The position numbers and the translations under genes were made by a program. Source: Nemertoderma westbladi (taxonomy: Eukaryota > Xenacoelomorpha > Nemertodermatida > Nemertodermatidae). Taken from it: a stretch of DNA of 64,000 nt. This document shows, in pieces, positions 1 through 10,620 of this stretch. Each line of letters begins with the position of its first letter. The stretch's first letter is position 1. The notes under the pieces were generated by a model, which did no database searches, was not told the origin of the DNA, and worked only from the letters and a program-made list of their open reading frames with translations. The DNA lies in NCBI GenBank assembly GCA_032718475.1, contig JAUCBJ010000200.1:1-64000 (forward strand), in the 5' to 3' direction.

Positions 1-443
1 CATCTCCACATGATAGACGTTATCACGAATATTTTTTAACTAGTTGTATGGTTATCAGCGGCTTTGAAAACCAGTATAGCTTCAGAATTACTAAACCAAA
101 GGCAAAATTTAACTGTTTGAAATTTTTGCTACTTGTACTTTTCGTTCTGGGTCACTAGAATGGCACCAAAATTGGATTTGCACATACCAGAAATAAATAT
201 AACTACTTCCATTGTGATCAGCGACCTCGAAAACCCGTATACCTTCAGTATTATCAAAACAAACACAAACGTTTTAGTTTGACAATTTTTTACTTGTACT
301 TTTCGTCCTGAGGGGCCTAATCGCACCAAAAATGATTGATGAAATGCCAGAAAATATTTTTAACAAGTTTTCGTGATCAGCGTCCTCAAAATCCCTTATG
401 CCATCAAAATTGTAATTTTTGAGCCAAGATCTAAAGATTTCTA

Positions 444-474
<31 letters not shown>

Positions 475-515
475 GAGCCAATATGTAGTAAAATAACCCG
501 GGCCAGATAGGGTTA
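1..515. repeat. Interspersed AT-rich repeat, copy 1, with internal ~170-bp tandem units
   Basis: Blocks containing 'GATCAGCG.CCTCGAAAACCC' and 'CTACTTGTACTTTTCG' recur about every 170 bp. The stretch from about 265 onward matches a second copy at 7450-7690: both pass through a C-rich run and end in 'CCCGGGCCAGATAGGGTT'. In this copy the C run has expanded to about 29 C (446-474). No credible gene is present. The family is not one I can name. Confidence 0.7.
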
Positions 516-1488
516 AAAGTACCGGTAACTCAGGATTACGGTAGTAACTAGTACTGAATATGGATATCTTAATTCCGCATCAAACACATAGTAGAGTTAG
601 AGTAGAGTAATATAAAGTATCCGTTCCTCAAATCATAAACGACACTATATTCCAGGATATGGTGTAGTCAAGTAGTAGCAATATTCCAAGTCATATCAAT
701 AATTGCAGTAAATAATAATTTCCATAAATAATATCAGTTCCTCATTATATTGAAGTCGTAATCGTTTAATATCATCTTTTGATAAAGATAGCCGCTGGTT
801 ACTGAATATATCGCCCGTCGAAATATACTAATGTTGCGGAATGTCAATGGTGCCTAACAGCATGAATGGCTGAATGGGATGCCTAACGCAGCAGTAGCGC
901 AGTGCAGTGGGTAGTGCACACACGGAATTATACACTTCATTTCCGGACCAGTACTGTAGTAGAAGGAATGGAAATTTTGCTTGTGTCATCTCGCTTTCGA
1001 TTACTAATAATGAATTCAACAAACCAAAACAGCCTAGTATGGTTTAATGGTTATACCAAAGTCTTGAAGGGTGATGTATTTTGAGTAATTTTATCAATTC
1101 AGAAAGGTGTTGATATGGTATGGGTGCCAGGAACTCCTCATATCTCGAAAACTATTGGAGCTATTAACTTTTTATTTGTCTCATCTGAAAGACGATATAA
1201 TTTTAGTTACGGACAAGTACTTTCGACGCCCTAGACACTAAATATAGGGGCTTTACAGCCGCTTGGCGGGTCGTCGTATCTATAGTAGGTCATGGCGATA
1301 AATAAAAACGAAATATCCATTATCCAACGATTATACAGATAATTATTAATGGCGATAATAATAGCCCATAAGTAGCACAGATAAAGAATTACCTCGTCCG
1401 TTTCACCTTGTATATTCAATATAAAGCTAATTCTACACAAATTTACACAAAAATAAAAAAGTAAAACTCAAAAATTATTATTGGGAAG
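516..1488. other. Intergenic, no supported gene
   Basis: AT-rich sequence between the repeat and the stop codon of the ankyrin gene. Short ORFs here lack recognisable protein features. The first ~300 bases upstream of 1489 should hold the 3' UTR of the minus-strand gene, but I see no convincing AATAAA on that strand close to the stop; the nearest candidate is near 1166. Confidence 0.5.
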
Positions 1489-3657
1489 CTAATCCGGCAG
1501 GAGGTAGAACTGTGATCGAACCTGTACCATCGGTACCGTCCATTGGGAGTTCTCCTCCCCTAGATGTTTAACCCTCGCGCTCCACTCCACGCGATGGGCG
1601 GCATGCAACGCCCCCGCCTCGTGTTTCTGCCGCTGAATTAACTGATCTTTAAGTCGCGTGAAGGTAGTATCGTTGTCCTCCAGCCAGTGGTTGAACTGTC
1701 GGACGTTGAAGCGGTCCCGTATGGATACCGATTTACCCGCGGTCTCCTCCGAGTTGTAGACCTCGGCGTCCCGAAGTACGACGCTCGCGCTCAACGGGAC
1801 CGACTGGTTGACGAGCGCACGCGCTGCTCGCGAATGGGCCCGGATGACCTCCGACTCGCAGGCCAGTCGCAACCGCTGCTGCTCGATAATGTGGCGGACC
1901 CGCAGCGCGAACCTCTGTGACTCCTGTACCTCGAACAACGAGCGCAACGAGGGGCTCGTGTGGCAGGAGAGCGCGAGTTTCGGTACGGAACTCAACCCGT
2001 AGCGGTTCGACTCGAGGAGGTAGTTCCCAGACACCGATAGGAACTTATCGAACCCGGGCGGGGCCCGGGGTACCACGACTCGTAACGACTTCCTCCGGCT
2101 CTCCAACTGCTTCCGAATCTCGATAAACAACTGGAAGGAGGTTTTGAAACGCTTCCGGCCCTCGGCGATCGGGTCGTACGCGTCGATGTTGTGGTCGACG
2201 ACGGTTACGACTTCCTCAGTTGTCGCGCGCGGCGGCATCTCGTAATGCCGATAGAGCTTCCGTTTCTTTGGATGGTCGTGTAGACGGTTGGTGACGGCGG
2301 GCGCGGCGATGTACAGGCCGGGTTTCCGACGAACCCGACGTGCAGGCGGCTCCTCGATTGGTTTAATTGCCACCTCCGATGGGTTCGCGGAGTCCGCCAG
2401 ACACTCCGTGGCCGCAGGCGTGGAAGAACCTGAATTCTCGCTCCTGAAGTCGAATATAGAGTCGGTCGGTTCGGGAGCTGACGGCGGTGGCTGGACACGG
2501 GGCATCTTTATTCGCTTCCCCGCGGATCGTTTGAACCGCATCCGGAGGCTAATGAGATCCGCGATGCGACGGTTCCGTTTCGGCGTCCGGTGGAGGTTTC
2601 GGACAGCGGCGGACGGGACCGCCGCCGGACTACGAGAGGCTAGGCGCTTCGCCAGAGTCGATTTCGCGGATTTCGATACGTTTTGTCGCTTCCGTGTCGC
2701 TGATTTCAACGGATTTGTAGAGGCGCGGCGCGACTGCGCGGGGGTTTTATTTCCTCGTCGCGGCGTCGGCGACTGTGATGTAGATGGCCGAGTATCCGCG
2801 GGTTCGGGAACCGCGTCGATTGGGAAGAAAACGTTCCCTCTGTTCTGTTCCGTTCCGTCTGTATCGGAAACCGCTCCCTCGGTGTCGGAGCCCGGAGAGG
2901 ACGGCATCGATCCCGCGAGCAACTCGAGGTATTCCTCGCGGTTCTTGGCAACTTCGAGCGGAGTCGCGCCGGAGTCGTTGCGGATCTCCGCGTCCGCGCC
3001 GTTCCGCAACAGGATCCCGATGATCCGGGAGTGGCCGTTGATGGCGGCGTCGTGGAGCGGCGTAATCCCGTCGAGTCCGTGGACGTTGGGATCGGCGCCC
3101 GCGTCGAGGAGGAGTTTAACGACTCTGTAGTTTCCGTGGTTCGCGGCCTCGTGTAGAGGCGTCCACAGCGCGTTATCCCGCGCGTCGATGTTAGCTCCTT
3201 CTACGATCAGGTTGCTCGTCTGCGCCACGTCCCCTTTTATCGCGGCGAGGTGCAGCGGGGATTCGCCTCGTGTATTCAGTTTACTTATTTTTTTATTTGA
3301 GACGGGAGTTTTGCGTTGCGCAGCGGCCGGCGTTGTAGGCGAAACGCAGGGAGAACTCGCCTCCGGTTGCGCTGTTAGTTGCATCAACATCTGTACTTGT
3401 TGTCGTTCCGATAGACGGACGGGTTTCCAATTACCATCCTCGTCCGCGTGTTTCTTGCGTTTCCCGCTAGATGATGGTTTGGGGGTTGGAGTTTCGATTA
3501 TTTCCACGTGTTTTCGCACGGATGAGGAGACGCTGCTGGGGGCCGGGGAAGGAAGTGGCGATTCTGCCAAAATAGAAGACACCACTGGTACAGTAAGGGA
3601 ACTATCTTGCGTGGATGGTGGCGGCTGGGGTGATGATGTTGGAGGTCTAAACGCCAT
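1489..3657 (-). CDS. ANKRD11/ANKRD12-type ankyrin repeat protein, intronless
   Basis: One 722-codon ORF from an ATG at 3657 to a TAG at 1489. An N-terminal low-complexity region contains 'DEDGNWKPVRLSERQQVQ' (about 73-90). It is followed by four ankyrin repeats (about 128-250; 'TPLHEAANHGNYRVVKLLL', 'TPLHDAAINGHSRII'), a Ser/Arg/Lys-rich middle, and a C-terminal module (about 488-722) that matches the conserved tail of vertebrate ANKRD11/12: 'FIEIRKQLESRRKSL', 'RAARALVNQSVPLSA', 'RDRFNVRQFNHWL', ending 'VPMVQVRSQFYLLPD'. Vertebrate ANKRD11/12 are nuclear cofactors that bind nuclear-receptor coactivators and histone deacetylases; the same role here is inference. The protein is far shorter than the >2000-residue vertebrate members because the long central region is mostly absent. 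Both ends are conserved, so it looks complete. It has no intron and is richer in G+C than its flanks. A functional retrogene or lineage-specific intron loss are both possible. Confidence 0.9.
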   Translation of the reverse strand: MAFRPPTSSPQPPPSTQDSSLTVPVVSSILAESPLPSPAPSSVSSSVRKHVEIIETPTPKPSSSGKRKKHADEDGNWKPVRLSERQQVQMLMQLTAQPEASSPCVSPTTPAAAQRKTPVSNKKISKLNTRGESPLHLAAIKGDVAQTSNLIVEGANIDARDNALWTPLHEAANHGNYRVVKLLLDAGADPNVHGLDGITPLHDAAINGHSRIIGILLRNGADAEIRNDSGATPLEVAKNREEYLELLAGSMPSSPGSDTEGAVSDTDGTEQNRGNVFFPIDAVPEPADTRPSTSQSPTPRRGNKTPAQSRRASTNPLKSATRKRQNVSKSAKSTLAKRLASRSPAAVPSAAVRNLHRTPKRNRRIADLISLRMRFKRSAGKRIKMPRVQPPPSAPEPTDSIFDFRSENSGSSTPAATECLADSANPSEVAIKPIEEPPARRVRRKPGLYIAAPAVTNRLHDHPKKRKLYRHYEMPPRATTEEVVTVVDHNIDAYDPIAEGRKRFKTSFQLFIEIRKQLESRRKSLRVVVPRAPPGFDKFLSVSGNYLLESNRYGLSSVPKLALSCHTSPSLRSLFEVQESQRFALRVRHIIEQQRLRLACESEVIRAHSRAARALVNQSVPLSASVVLRDAEVYNSEETAGKSVSIRDRFNVRQFNHWLEDNDTTFTRLKDQLIQRQKHEAGALHAAHRVEWSARVKHLGEENSQWTVPMVQVRSQFYLLPD

Positions 3658-3702
3658 TTTCCTGTTTACAGGTTTATCTATACCTGTATACCTGTATACA
3701 GC

Positions 3703-3710
3703 TATATAAT
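3703..3710 (-). promoter_or_regulatory. Possible TATA-like element upstream of the ankyrin gene
   Basis: On the minus strand 'ATTATATA' lies about 45 bases upstream of the ATG at 3657, followed by short 'GTATACAG' direct repeats. The spacing would leave a very short 5' UTR, so this is only a candidate. Confidence 0.25.
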
Positions 3711-3879
3711 TCTAGGTCCAAGTCAGCAAGTTCAATGGGCCTAGTCCTGTAGTGCTGTCAGACTGTAGTCTGATAGTACTGTACCGGTAGTAGTCGAATT
3801 GAATTTGGTTTAATCAGATAATGACGCATCAATTAAAATTTTCACATACAAGAAATATAGAAACATAAGGCACCACAAG

Positions 3880-4964
3880 CAGGCCCGTATCGTGCGGGGG
3901 GGGGGGGGCTTTGGGGGCACTGCCCCCCCCCCCCCCCCCCCCAGACAAGTCCCACTGCCCCCCCAGACATGTCTTGTTCACTGTCTTGTTCACAATTAAT
4001 TAATAATAATATTGTTGTTGTTGACCCCACTGATCAATATTATTGGATACACATTGATACACTTATAGGATACACACTTTCTACATACTGACCTGACTCC
4101 CCACCATCCCATTTTGGTCCAATTATATAATACTACATGACATTGACCTACCTACCTGTAATTACTACAAAATACCCGAAAGCTCCAGGTTCTCTCATTG
4201 GCTACCAGTGGTTGTTTGTTGTTGACCCATTGTCTATTTGTCTGTAATTTGGGAGCCAGCTTGCAGCTAAAAGTCTAGGCGCTGAGGGTTGCTTGCGCTG
4301 GTATCCATATCTATAATTTGTTGTAACTTAACCTTAACCATATTATACCTGAAGTGGGTCCTTCGCGCAGCACGTGACATAAACTTATGTAAGTGCCAAC
4401 GCGAAAGAAATATAGGCAAAATCTAAGCAGATGTCCCTTGATCACTTTACACCTAGAGGCAGTCTAGGTCACAGTCTGGAAATCTGCAGTCGATTTAAGA
4501 CCTCAGAAAAAGATTAAATGACACAGCAAATGGTCTAGTACAATTCTGCCAAGTTTCCGCTGAAACGGATTAAAAGCAAAGAAATGGGAGGACATTTAAT
4601 GCTTAGACATGTAGCCATCTAGCGGGAGACTGCTGAACTGTTGGTGTCAAAAGTCGCTAAATAATGTCAAGTTTTGGACATATTTATGCCTACAAATTTT
4701 CAATTCGACAGCTTTAAATCGGACAAAGTTATTTGAATGTTACGTTAATGCAAATCGTTACGTCAACAACTATTTGCCATTTTATTGACATACTCCTTAA
4801 CAGTGTCAGTTCGCCAAGGCTCCGCCAACTTCGTGGCTTGCCCCACACGCTCTTCAACAGTATTGACTTTTTATGTACTAAATTAACTCTCACTTTGCTG
4901 TATGTCCCCACAAACCCAGTTAAAGGTTTGCCCCCCCAGATATTATGATCACCATACGGGCCTG
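3880..4964. mobile_element. Non-autonomous hAT-type DNA transposon
   Basis: The left end is 'CAGGCCCGTATCGTG' and the right end, reverse-complemented, is 'CAGGCCCGTATGGTG', giving terminal inverted repeats with one mismatch. They are flanked by a perfect 8-bp target duplication ACCACAAG (3872-3879 and 4965-4972). Eight-base duplications and CAG-starting termini are typical of the hAT superfamily. No transposase ORF is present. Two homopolymer tracts (G at 3896-3908, C at 3923-3942) sit near the left end. Confidence 0.85.
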
Positions 4965-4972
4965 ACCACAAG

Positions 4973-5189
4973 AGTAATTTAAGTAAAATATATATACAGT
5001 ACCGGACCGGTATAATTAATTAATAATAATAAAAATATTGACAAAAACATAACTTTAAAATATTACTATAACAACTAAATTATTACAGGATATTGAACTG
5101 TTAATTACGGGGTGGGGGGATATAAACAACGTCCATCGTCCATCGTGTCCTTCCAGGAGCCCTTGCAATAAGGTAGAAGATCCACATTA
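4973..5189. other. Short AT-rich spacer
   Basis: Sequence between the hAT-type element and the LINE fragment, with AT-rich tracts and a G-rich patch near 5110. Nothing else is recognised. Confidence 0.5.
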
Positions 5190-6465
5190 CAGAGGGGGGT
5201 CTTACACAGTTGTGCATAAAACTATATTGGATGGGAGACTGTTCCAGGCAGATACACGCCAAACTGCGAAATGATTTTTAAATATACAGTTTGTTGATCG
5301 TGGAAGGAATATCTTACACCCATTTCCTCTGGTTGATCGCGTAACAAACCGAAAAATATTATTAGCACTGAGGGGACTCAGACCGTTTATTAGTTTGAAC
5401 ATTTCGACTAAGTCATTTTATATTCTGCGATATTCCAGGCACTTGGCACCGAACCTTGCTAATGTGTCGGCATAGCTGGGCCTGGGACCAAACATACCAG
5501 GAAGGTAACGGAGTAGGTGATGATAACTCCACCTACTGGCTCCAGAAGTCGAGGAAATCCTGCCAAGTACCTAACTGATCTAGACTTTGCTGATGACTTA
5601 GGAGTACTCTCAGAATCATTAGAGGGAGCCCAACGGCTCCTCAGCTCATTAGAACATGCTGCTTCTAGTGTTTATTAACTCCAGAAAGACCAAAATTCTG
5701 ACAGTTAACTTTGAAAGTCCTCAGCAAGTCTCTGATCGGATGAGCATAAGCTCAAAGGATGGTATGCTTGAGCATGTGGACGACTTCTGTTACCTGGGAT
5801 CATGGATCCGGAAGTCAGGTGAGGACCTTCGAATACGTAAGGGAAAGGCATGGGCAGCCTTGAATAGGCTTTCCAGGATTTGGAAGTCACCGAGAATTAA
5901 TCGGAAACTTAAGGTCCGATTATTTAGAGCAGCAGTAGTTCCAGTACTCCTCTACGGGAGTCCATGCTGGGCTCTAACTGCTGAGGACACCAAATCTCTG
6001 GATGGCACATTCACAAGAATGCTACGCCGGGTACATTGTGTCAAGTACAATGCACACATCTCCAACCAGACACTATATAACATTGGAGGTGTCTCATTGG
6101 TTCCCCCAAGCTTGACACTAGAACAAAATCGCCTCTGCTTTGCAGGACATTGCTTTCGCCGTGAGGACCAGCCAGTGCATAATCTTGTACTTTGGCAGCC
6201 TCATGGAGTGAATAAGCATGGTGGACAGCCCATGACTTTCTTGAGACGCATCTTAAAGGACACTGGCCTTAAAGATGCGGATGATCTAGAAAATGTCATG
6301 GGTGATAGGGAGTTGTGGCGGTGCAATTTTGTTGACAAGCCGGCACAGCATTCTTAAAAATGCAGCTGCAATGCAGCATGCCGATCCTAGTAGTAGTAAG
6401 GTAACGGATGAAAGATCGCTGGGAACGTTCCAGAATGTCTATATCATTATCGCGACTAGGGCACC
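5190..6465 (-). pseudogene. LINE (CR1/L2/Jockey-like) C-terminal fragment, split by another LINE
   Basis: Minus-strand translation from about 6465 to 6398, continued from 5512 to about 5200, reads in one frame. It contains 'QRSFIRYLPGMFGPR', 'FGAKCLEYRR' and 'NDLVEMFKLINGLSPLSANN', then 'WNSLPSNIV'. This is the characteristic segment after the reverse transcriptase in CR1/L2/Jockey-type ORF2. One in-frame stop (TAA) follows 'LEYRRI'. The fragment is interrupted by the plus-strand LINE at 5513-6397, with an 11-bp duplication at the junction. It is a dead 5'-truncated copy. Confidence 0.75.
5513..6397 (+). pseudogene. 5'-truncated LINE fragment (RTE-like 3' end) inserted into another LINE
   Basis: Reading from about 5515, the translation includes 'TDLDFADDLGVLSESLEGAQ', the reverse transcriptase YADD box with F for Y. 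After a frame change near 5650, an ORF (5656-6357, 233 codons; its ATG is internal) carries 'FCYLGSWI', 'VLLYGSPCWALT' and 'VMGDRELWR', the usual C-terminal motifs of RTE-like LINEs. It is flanked by an 11-bp duplication AAGGTAACGGA (5502-5512 and 6398-6408). The 3' end is 'CTAGTAGTAGT' rather than poly(A). It lacks the endonuclease and most of the RT, so it is dead on arrival. Confidence 0.8.
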
Positions 6466-7079
6466 ATATTGAACTAATATGATATATATACAGGAGGAGT
6501 CTACAGGGGAGTCACTCGTTTAATTTTCCGGTTTATGTTTAATATTCAGGATTGTTACTTAATCAATTTATGAATTTAATAATTTCAATAATTTTTGTTA
6601 TTAAATAAATAATAGTAATCAATAATTTGATTGATTGAAGTTGAAGTTGAAGTTTTTTATTACACCAAAACACTATAGAAACAATAATAGAGACGCAAAT
6701 GGAAACAAGTTATACAGTATCTTCTTAATCTAAACAAACATGACTCGACTATGTAGGAGGTCACAAGTATAATATATTCACTAAGTATACATCAGGTGGC
6801 GTTATTTAGTTTCTATGTATTAAATTATTTGTTTAAAGATGCACAACAAATTTCATTGATTTATAATTACTTTATGGTAACTATTATTATTTAGGTATTT
6901 TATATTATCACTTTATATAATACCGTACTTTTTATTACATTATTATTTATATTATTTATTATTACTGTTTTATGATTGCCGACCAAATATTCCCACTCCA
7001 GAGAACACATCACTGGCCCTGATATGGGCTCTTCATTAATTAAATAGCATTATTATTAATAGCATTATAATTAAATGGT
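6466..7079. other. AT-rich intergenic, no gene seen
   Basis: Long A/T runs and short direct repeats (for example 'TTGAAGTTGAAGTTGAAG' near 6638). No ORF with protein-like composition. Confidence 0.5.
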
Positions 7080-7690
7080 AATTTTAAATGTGCCCTCAGA
7101 GGCACGAAAAAACAAGTAGTGCAAATATGATATTGAAGAATCACCACAAAATCAAATTGATTTTATGATCATATGGGTTTTTGGGATGCTGATCACAAAT
7201 ATGACACTGAAATATATCGTACATTGTTGACTATGGCAATTTTTGATATGTGTCAATGTGCAGCACGAAAAATACAAAGTAGCACGAATTTTTATAAGAA
7301 AAAATCATCACCAAATCAACCTGATTTTTAGACATTAGGGGTTTTCTGGGGCGCTGATCACGAATATGACACTATATGACACATATGATGACACATATGA
7401 CTCCATATCGTATTATCAGATTATCCAACCAAAATTCGATTTTTGACGTTTCAAATTTTTTGCTACTTGTACTTTTCGTCTTGGGGGACCAAAATAGCAT
7501 CAAAAATGATGGTTGCATTGCCAGAAAATATTTATAACACGTTTTATCGTGATCAGCGTCCTCGAAACCCCTTATACCATCGAAATTGTAATTGTTGAGC
7601 TAAGATCTAAAAAATTTCTAAAATGACCCCCCTAACTGGGCCAAGGGGTTGTTAAATGGCCCGGGCCAGATAGGGTTTAATGGATGGATA
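7080..7690. repeat. Interspersed AT-rich repeat, copy 2
   Basis: Same family as 1-515. It shares 'TTTGCTACTTGTACTTTTCG', 'CGTGATCAGCGTCCTCGAAA', 'GAGC.AAGATCTAAA' and the terminal 'GGGCCAGATAGGGTT'. The poly-C position of copy 1 corresponds to only six C here ('ACCCCCCTAACTGGGCC'), so the tract in copy 1 expanded after dispersal. Confidence 0.65.
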
Positions 7691-9264
7691 TCCTTGGATT
7701 GCGACCATATAATCAGTCCTTGTTGAGTATGTCTTTGAACAATGTACTTCAAGTTGGCGAGTCATAAACTCCAATTGACTGTTTCGAATTCCCAGAGTCG
7801 ACGACCTTCCAAATAAGTTCGCGGGCCGTCAGGCAGTCAGGAGGTTCCCTATAGCGCTTCGGAGATCTGTGTCTCTTTTCACCGTTGCCACAACTTTTCT
7901 CAATTACGACCAATTGGTTATCACCGAATTGGTTAATACATGTATTAACATTGATATTGAATTAGTGAAGTTGGCTTCTCCCGTCGGTGGTTTTCCGGCG
8001 TTGAAGTAGTATTTATTTATTGAAGTGGTATTTATTTGCACTATATCATTATTAATATAATATAAGTTTGTTTGTCTGAAATATACGGTAATACTTTTAG
8101 TTAATTTTTTTTTGTATTTTACCACCCCCTTGAAAAATTCCTGCGTACGCCCTTGGGTGGATGAGTTTGTATTTCTCCACTCAAATCCCTATTAAAAATT
8201 AAAATTAAATTCGCATTGCTAATTTTTTAGACGCACGAGTAAAATTGGTATTGTGACATAGAGCAGGCAAAACTACATATGTTGGTCCTGTAAAGATTAA
8301 AATTACAGCATAGTTAACTTTTAATTAATAATTAATTGGATTCTACCCGTTAAACGGGTGGATTTGTAAAATTTTATATGGCCACTTGTTGTCCACCTGA
8401 GGCAAGCAGATTCCTTCCCAACTCTTGGGCCAGACTGCCAATCAACACACCATGCAGCCATCCTTACAGCCTACAGCTATGCTTATAGCCATGCTGTAGG
8501 CATCTGGCATGTCCAACTTATTACTGGAGATAATGTCTGGCAGTCTAGCTTTCATCTTTGTTACCTCTGTACCTGGCCTAGCTGGCTGTATTGGCCTAGC
8601 GGGCACGTGGTTTTAGAGGTAAACCAAGCCAAGGTTCAATTGGTTTTTAGCTATCAGCCTATGTTATAAAAGGGAAAGTTATTGCCCAGATGGCAAACAG
8701 CAAGAGGGTTTGAATTACAGAGTTACTTTAGTTAATTATAGCCTGTGGCGGTGTAGTTTCTATTTCCTGACGTATATGGCCGGCCTAGATTTAACTCTAA
8801 TTTAAGTGATCCAGTGATAAGTAGGTTTTTTATCATTTATTCTTCATCATTATTGATTAATTATTAGGCGTTGTTAATATTTATATTTATATTTAACTGT
8901 TTTTTTAGTAGGTAAATATAGTTCTAGAATTAGTTTAAAGAGCTATAGTAATTGTTTTATTAGTCAAAGAAGTATCTCGTACATAGTTGTTCCGCTATAT
9001 TCCACGTACATAGATTTAAACTAGTTGTATGCTCTCCTACGCTAAAAGGTGGCGATAGTGTATTATTCGTAACTTGGAAAATCTAAATTCATTGACTTTC
9101 GTAACATAAAGCTATATCCATTTCCTTTGATAACAACTTGCTTTATATACAATAATTACCTAACTATATGTATAAACACTAATCACTATCCCCACCCACC
9201 ACCCTATAATGTATTTAAAGGCTTTGCGGATTTCATCGCTTAATATTTTGGTTATATATGGTTA
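7691..9264. other. Intergenic, no gene seen; one lone transposon-end-like motif
   Basis: No coding region is supported. At about 8120-8157 a sequence whose reverse complement starts 'CAAGGGCGTACGCAGGAATT' looks like the terminal inverted repeat of a DNA transposon, but I could not find its partner. The rest is AT-rich. Confidence 0.4.
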
Positions 9265-9780
9265 ATATTTTTTATTACAAATGATATAAATTTCAAAGCT
9301 AAATTTTAAAGTATATATGGAAATGTTCCCATAGACTTTGCGAATAATGTATGAATTAAAATTAGATATGAAAATACTCTTATTCCATGCTTTAGGCCAA
9401 AGATCATAAAGATCATGATCAAAGATCATAAAAATGACCCTTTTGGGTAAATAAACTAAAATTGTGAATATCGTCCACTAGCGAACCCGTATCGACCAAA
9501 AAGTTTCGAATTTTAAATCAATATCGCTCATTTTGCTTTGGTGGTTCACCCAGCCATTGCATGGCTGGGTGAACAACAAATGATTTAAATTTCAAAGATA
9601 AATTTTAAAGTATGTCTGAAAATGTCCCCATAGACTTTGCTTATAATGTACGAATTACAAATTAATATAAAAATACTCTTATTCCATGCTTTAGGCCAAA
9701 GATCATAAAGATCATGATCAAAGATCATAAAAATGACCCTTTTGGGTCAATAGACTAAAATTTTGTATATCGTTAAGTGA
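9265..9780. repeat. ~185-bp direct duplication around a perfect palindrome
   Basis: About 9265-9470 and 9575-9770 are near-identical in sequence ('GAAAATACTCTTATTCCATG', 'AAAGATCATAAAGATCATGA'). Between them, 9544-9574 is a perfect inverted repeat: arms 'GTTCACCCAGCCAT' and 'ATGGCTGGGTGAAC' separated by TGC. No gene. Confidence 0.65.
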
Positions 9781-9961
9781 TCAAGTGTGATAGATAGGCC
9801 TACTGGTTTCAGCCAATTCAGCATTTATTATTAAATTAATTATTAAATTAATTAATAATTTAATTAATACATTAATTCTGTAATTATTAAATTAATTAAT
9901 AAATTAATTATTTTCTTTTTATTTCTTATTATATTGTAATTTATATTATTTCTATTTCTAT

Positions 9962-10090
9962 TAATTGTTTTATCTCTATCAATTAGTAATTGTTTATCTC
10001 TATCAATTAGTAATTGTTTATCTCTATCAATTAGTAATTGTTTATCTCTATCAATTAGTAATTGTTTATCTCTATCAATTAGTAATTGTT
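9962..10090. repeat. 24-bp tandem repeat, about five copies
   Basis: Units of 'TAATTGTTTATCTCTATCAA' plus 'TTAG' repeat about five times. The apparent minus-strand ORF with a repeated DKQLLIDR motif is only a translation of this array. Confidence 0.85.
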
Positions 10091-10199
10091 TGATGATAAA
10101 ACCTATTATTTTGATATCTATTTCATATATTTCATTGCGCGCATTCGTCATCAACTGTCAGTACTGCATGGTCTTAAGTCTTTCACCACGGGCACACAG

Positions 10200-10345
10200 G
10201 GAAATGCCGGGGTCTGGGGGCGATAATCCCCAAGAAAATAAGCGGGGGTTTGGGGGCGGCAGCCCCCAAGAAAAGATGTAGGGGTTTGGGGGCGGCAGCC
10301 CCCAAGAAAAGAGGCGGGGGTTTGGGGGCGGCAGCCCCCAATTAA
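10200..10345. repeat. Array of four GC-rich hairpins
   Basis: Four units of about 41 bp. Three contain the perfect hairpin 'TTGGGGGC GGCA GCCCCCAA' and the first is a degenerate version. Spacers read 'GAAAAGA.G..GGGG'. The stems are G/C-only within an AT-rich background. Confidence 0.8.
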
Positions 10346-10484
10346 AAGAAAAATAAACAAAATTTGACTAAAAATGTTTCTTTTATAATTTTGAAAAAAT
10401 TTGTCTAGATACAACTTGTCCTGTAACCATCTTTAACTTTTGTTTATTGCTTTGATGCACCCAGATTAATTTTAACACTTTAAC

Positions 10485-10572
10485 TGGGGGGGAAGTGTCC
10501 GGGGGGCAAGTGTCCTACTTGGGCGGGGGGGAAGTGTCCGGGGGGGAACTGTCCGGGGGGGAAGTGTCCTAG
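10485..10572. repeat. G-rich ~15-bp tandem repeat
   Basis: 'GGGGGGGAAGTGTCC' is repeated about five times with small changes (AAGTGTCC, CAAGTGTCC, AACTGTCC). The runs of seven G make it a G-quadruplex candidate. Confidence 0.75.
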
Positions 10573-10620
10573 ATCCACTGGTTGCTATTATTGCTTAGTA
10601 CATTTCATTATATTTTTATA

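Noticed and set aside
890-990. Possible tRNA-derived SINE ('AGCGCAGTGCAGTGGGTAGTG')
   Set aside because: It resembles an A box, but no B box lies at the expected distance and no tail or target duplication is visible.
2288-3130. 280-codon plus-strand ORF
   Set aside because: Antisense to the ankyrin gene, whose homology is clear; the G+C-rich code leaves the opposite frame open.
8120-8157. DNA transposon terminus
   Set aside because: Only one end was seen; without a partner or target duplication I did not call an element.
10151-10414. ORF repeating GGCRPQTP
   Set aside because: Produced by the GC hairpin array.
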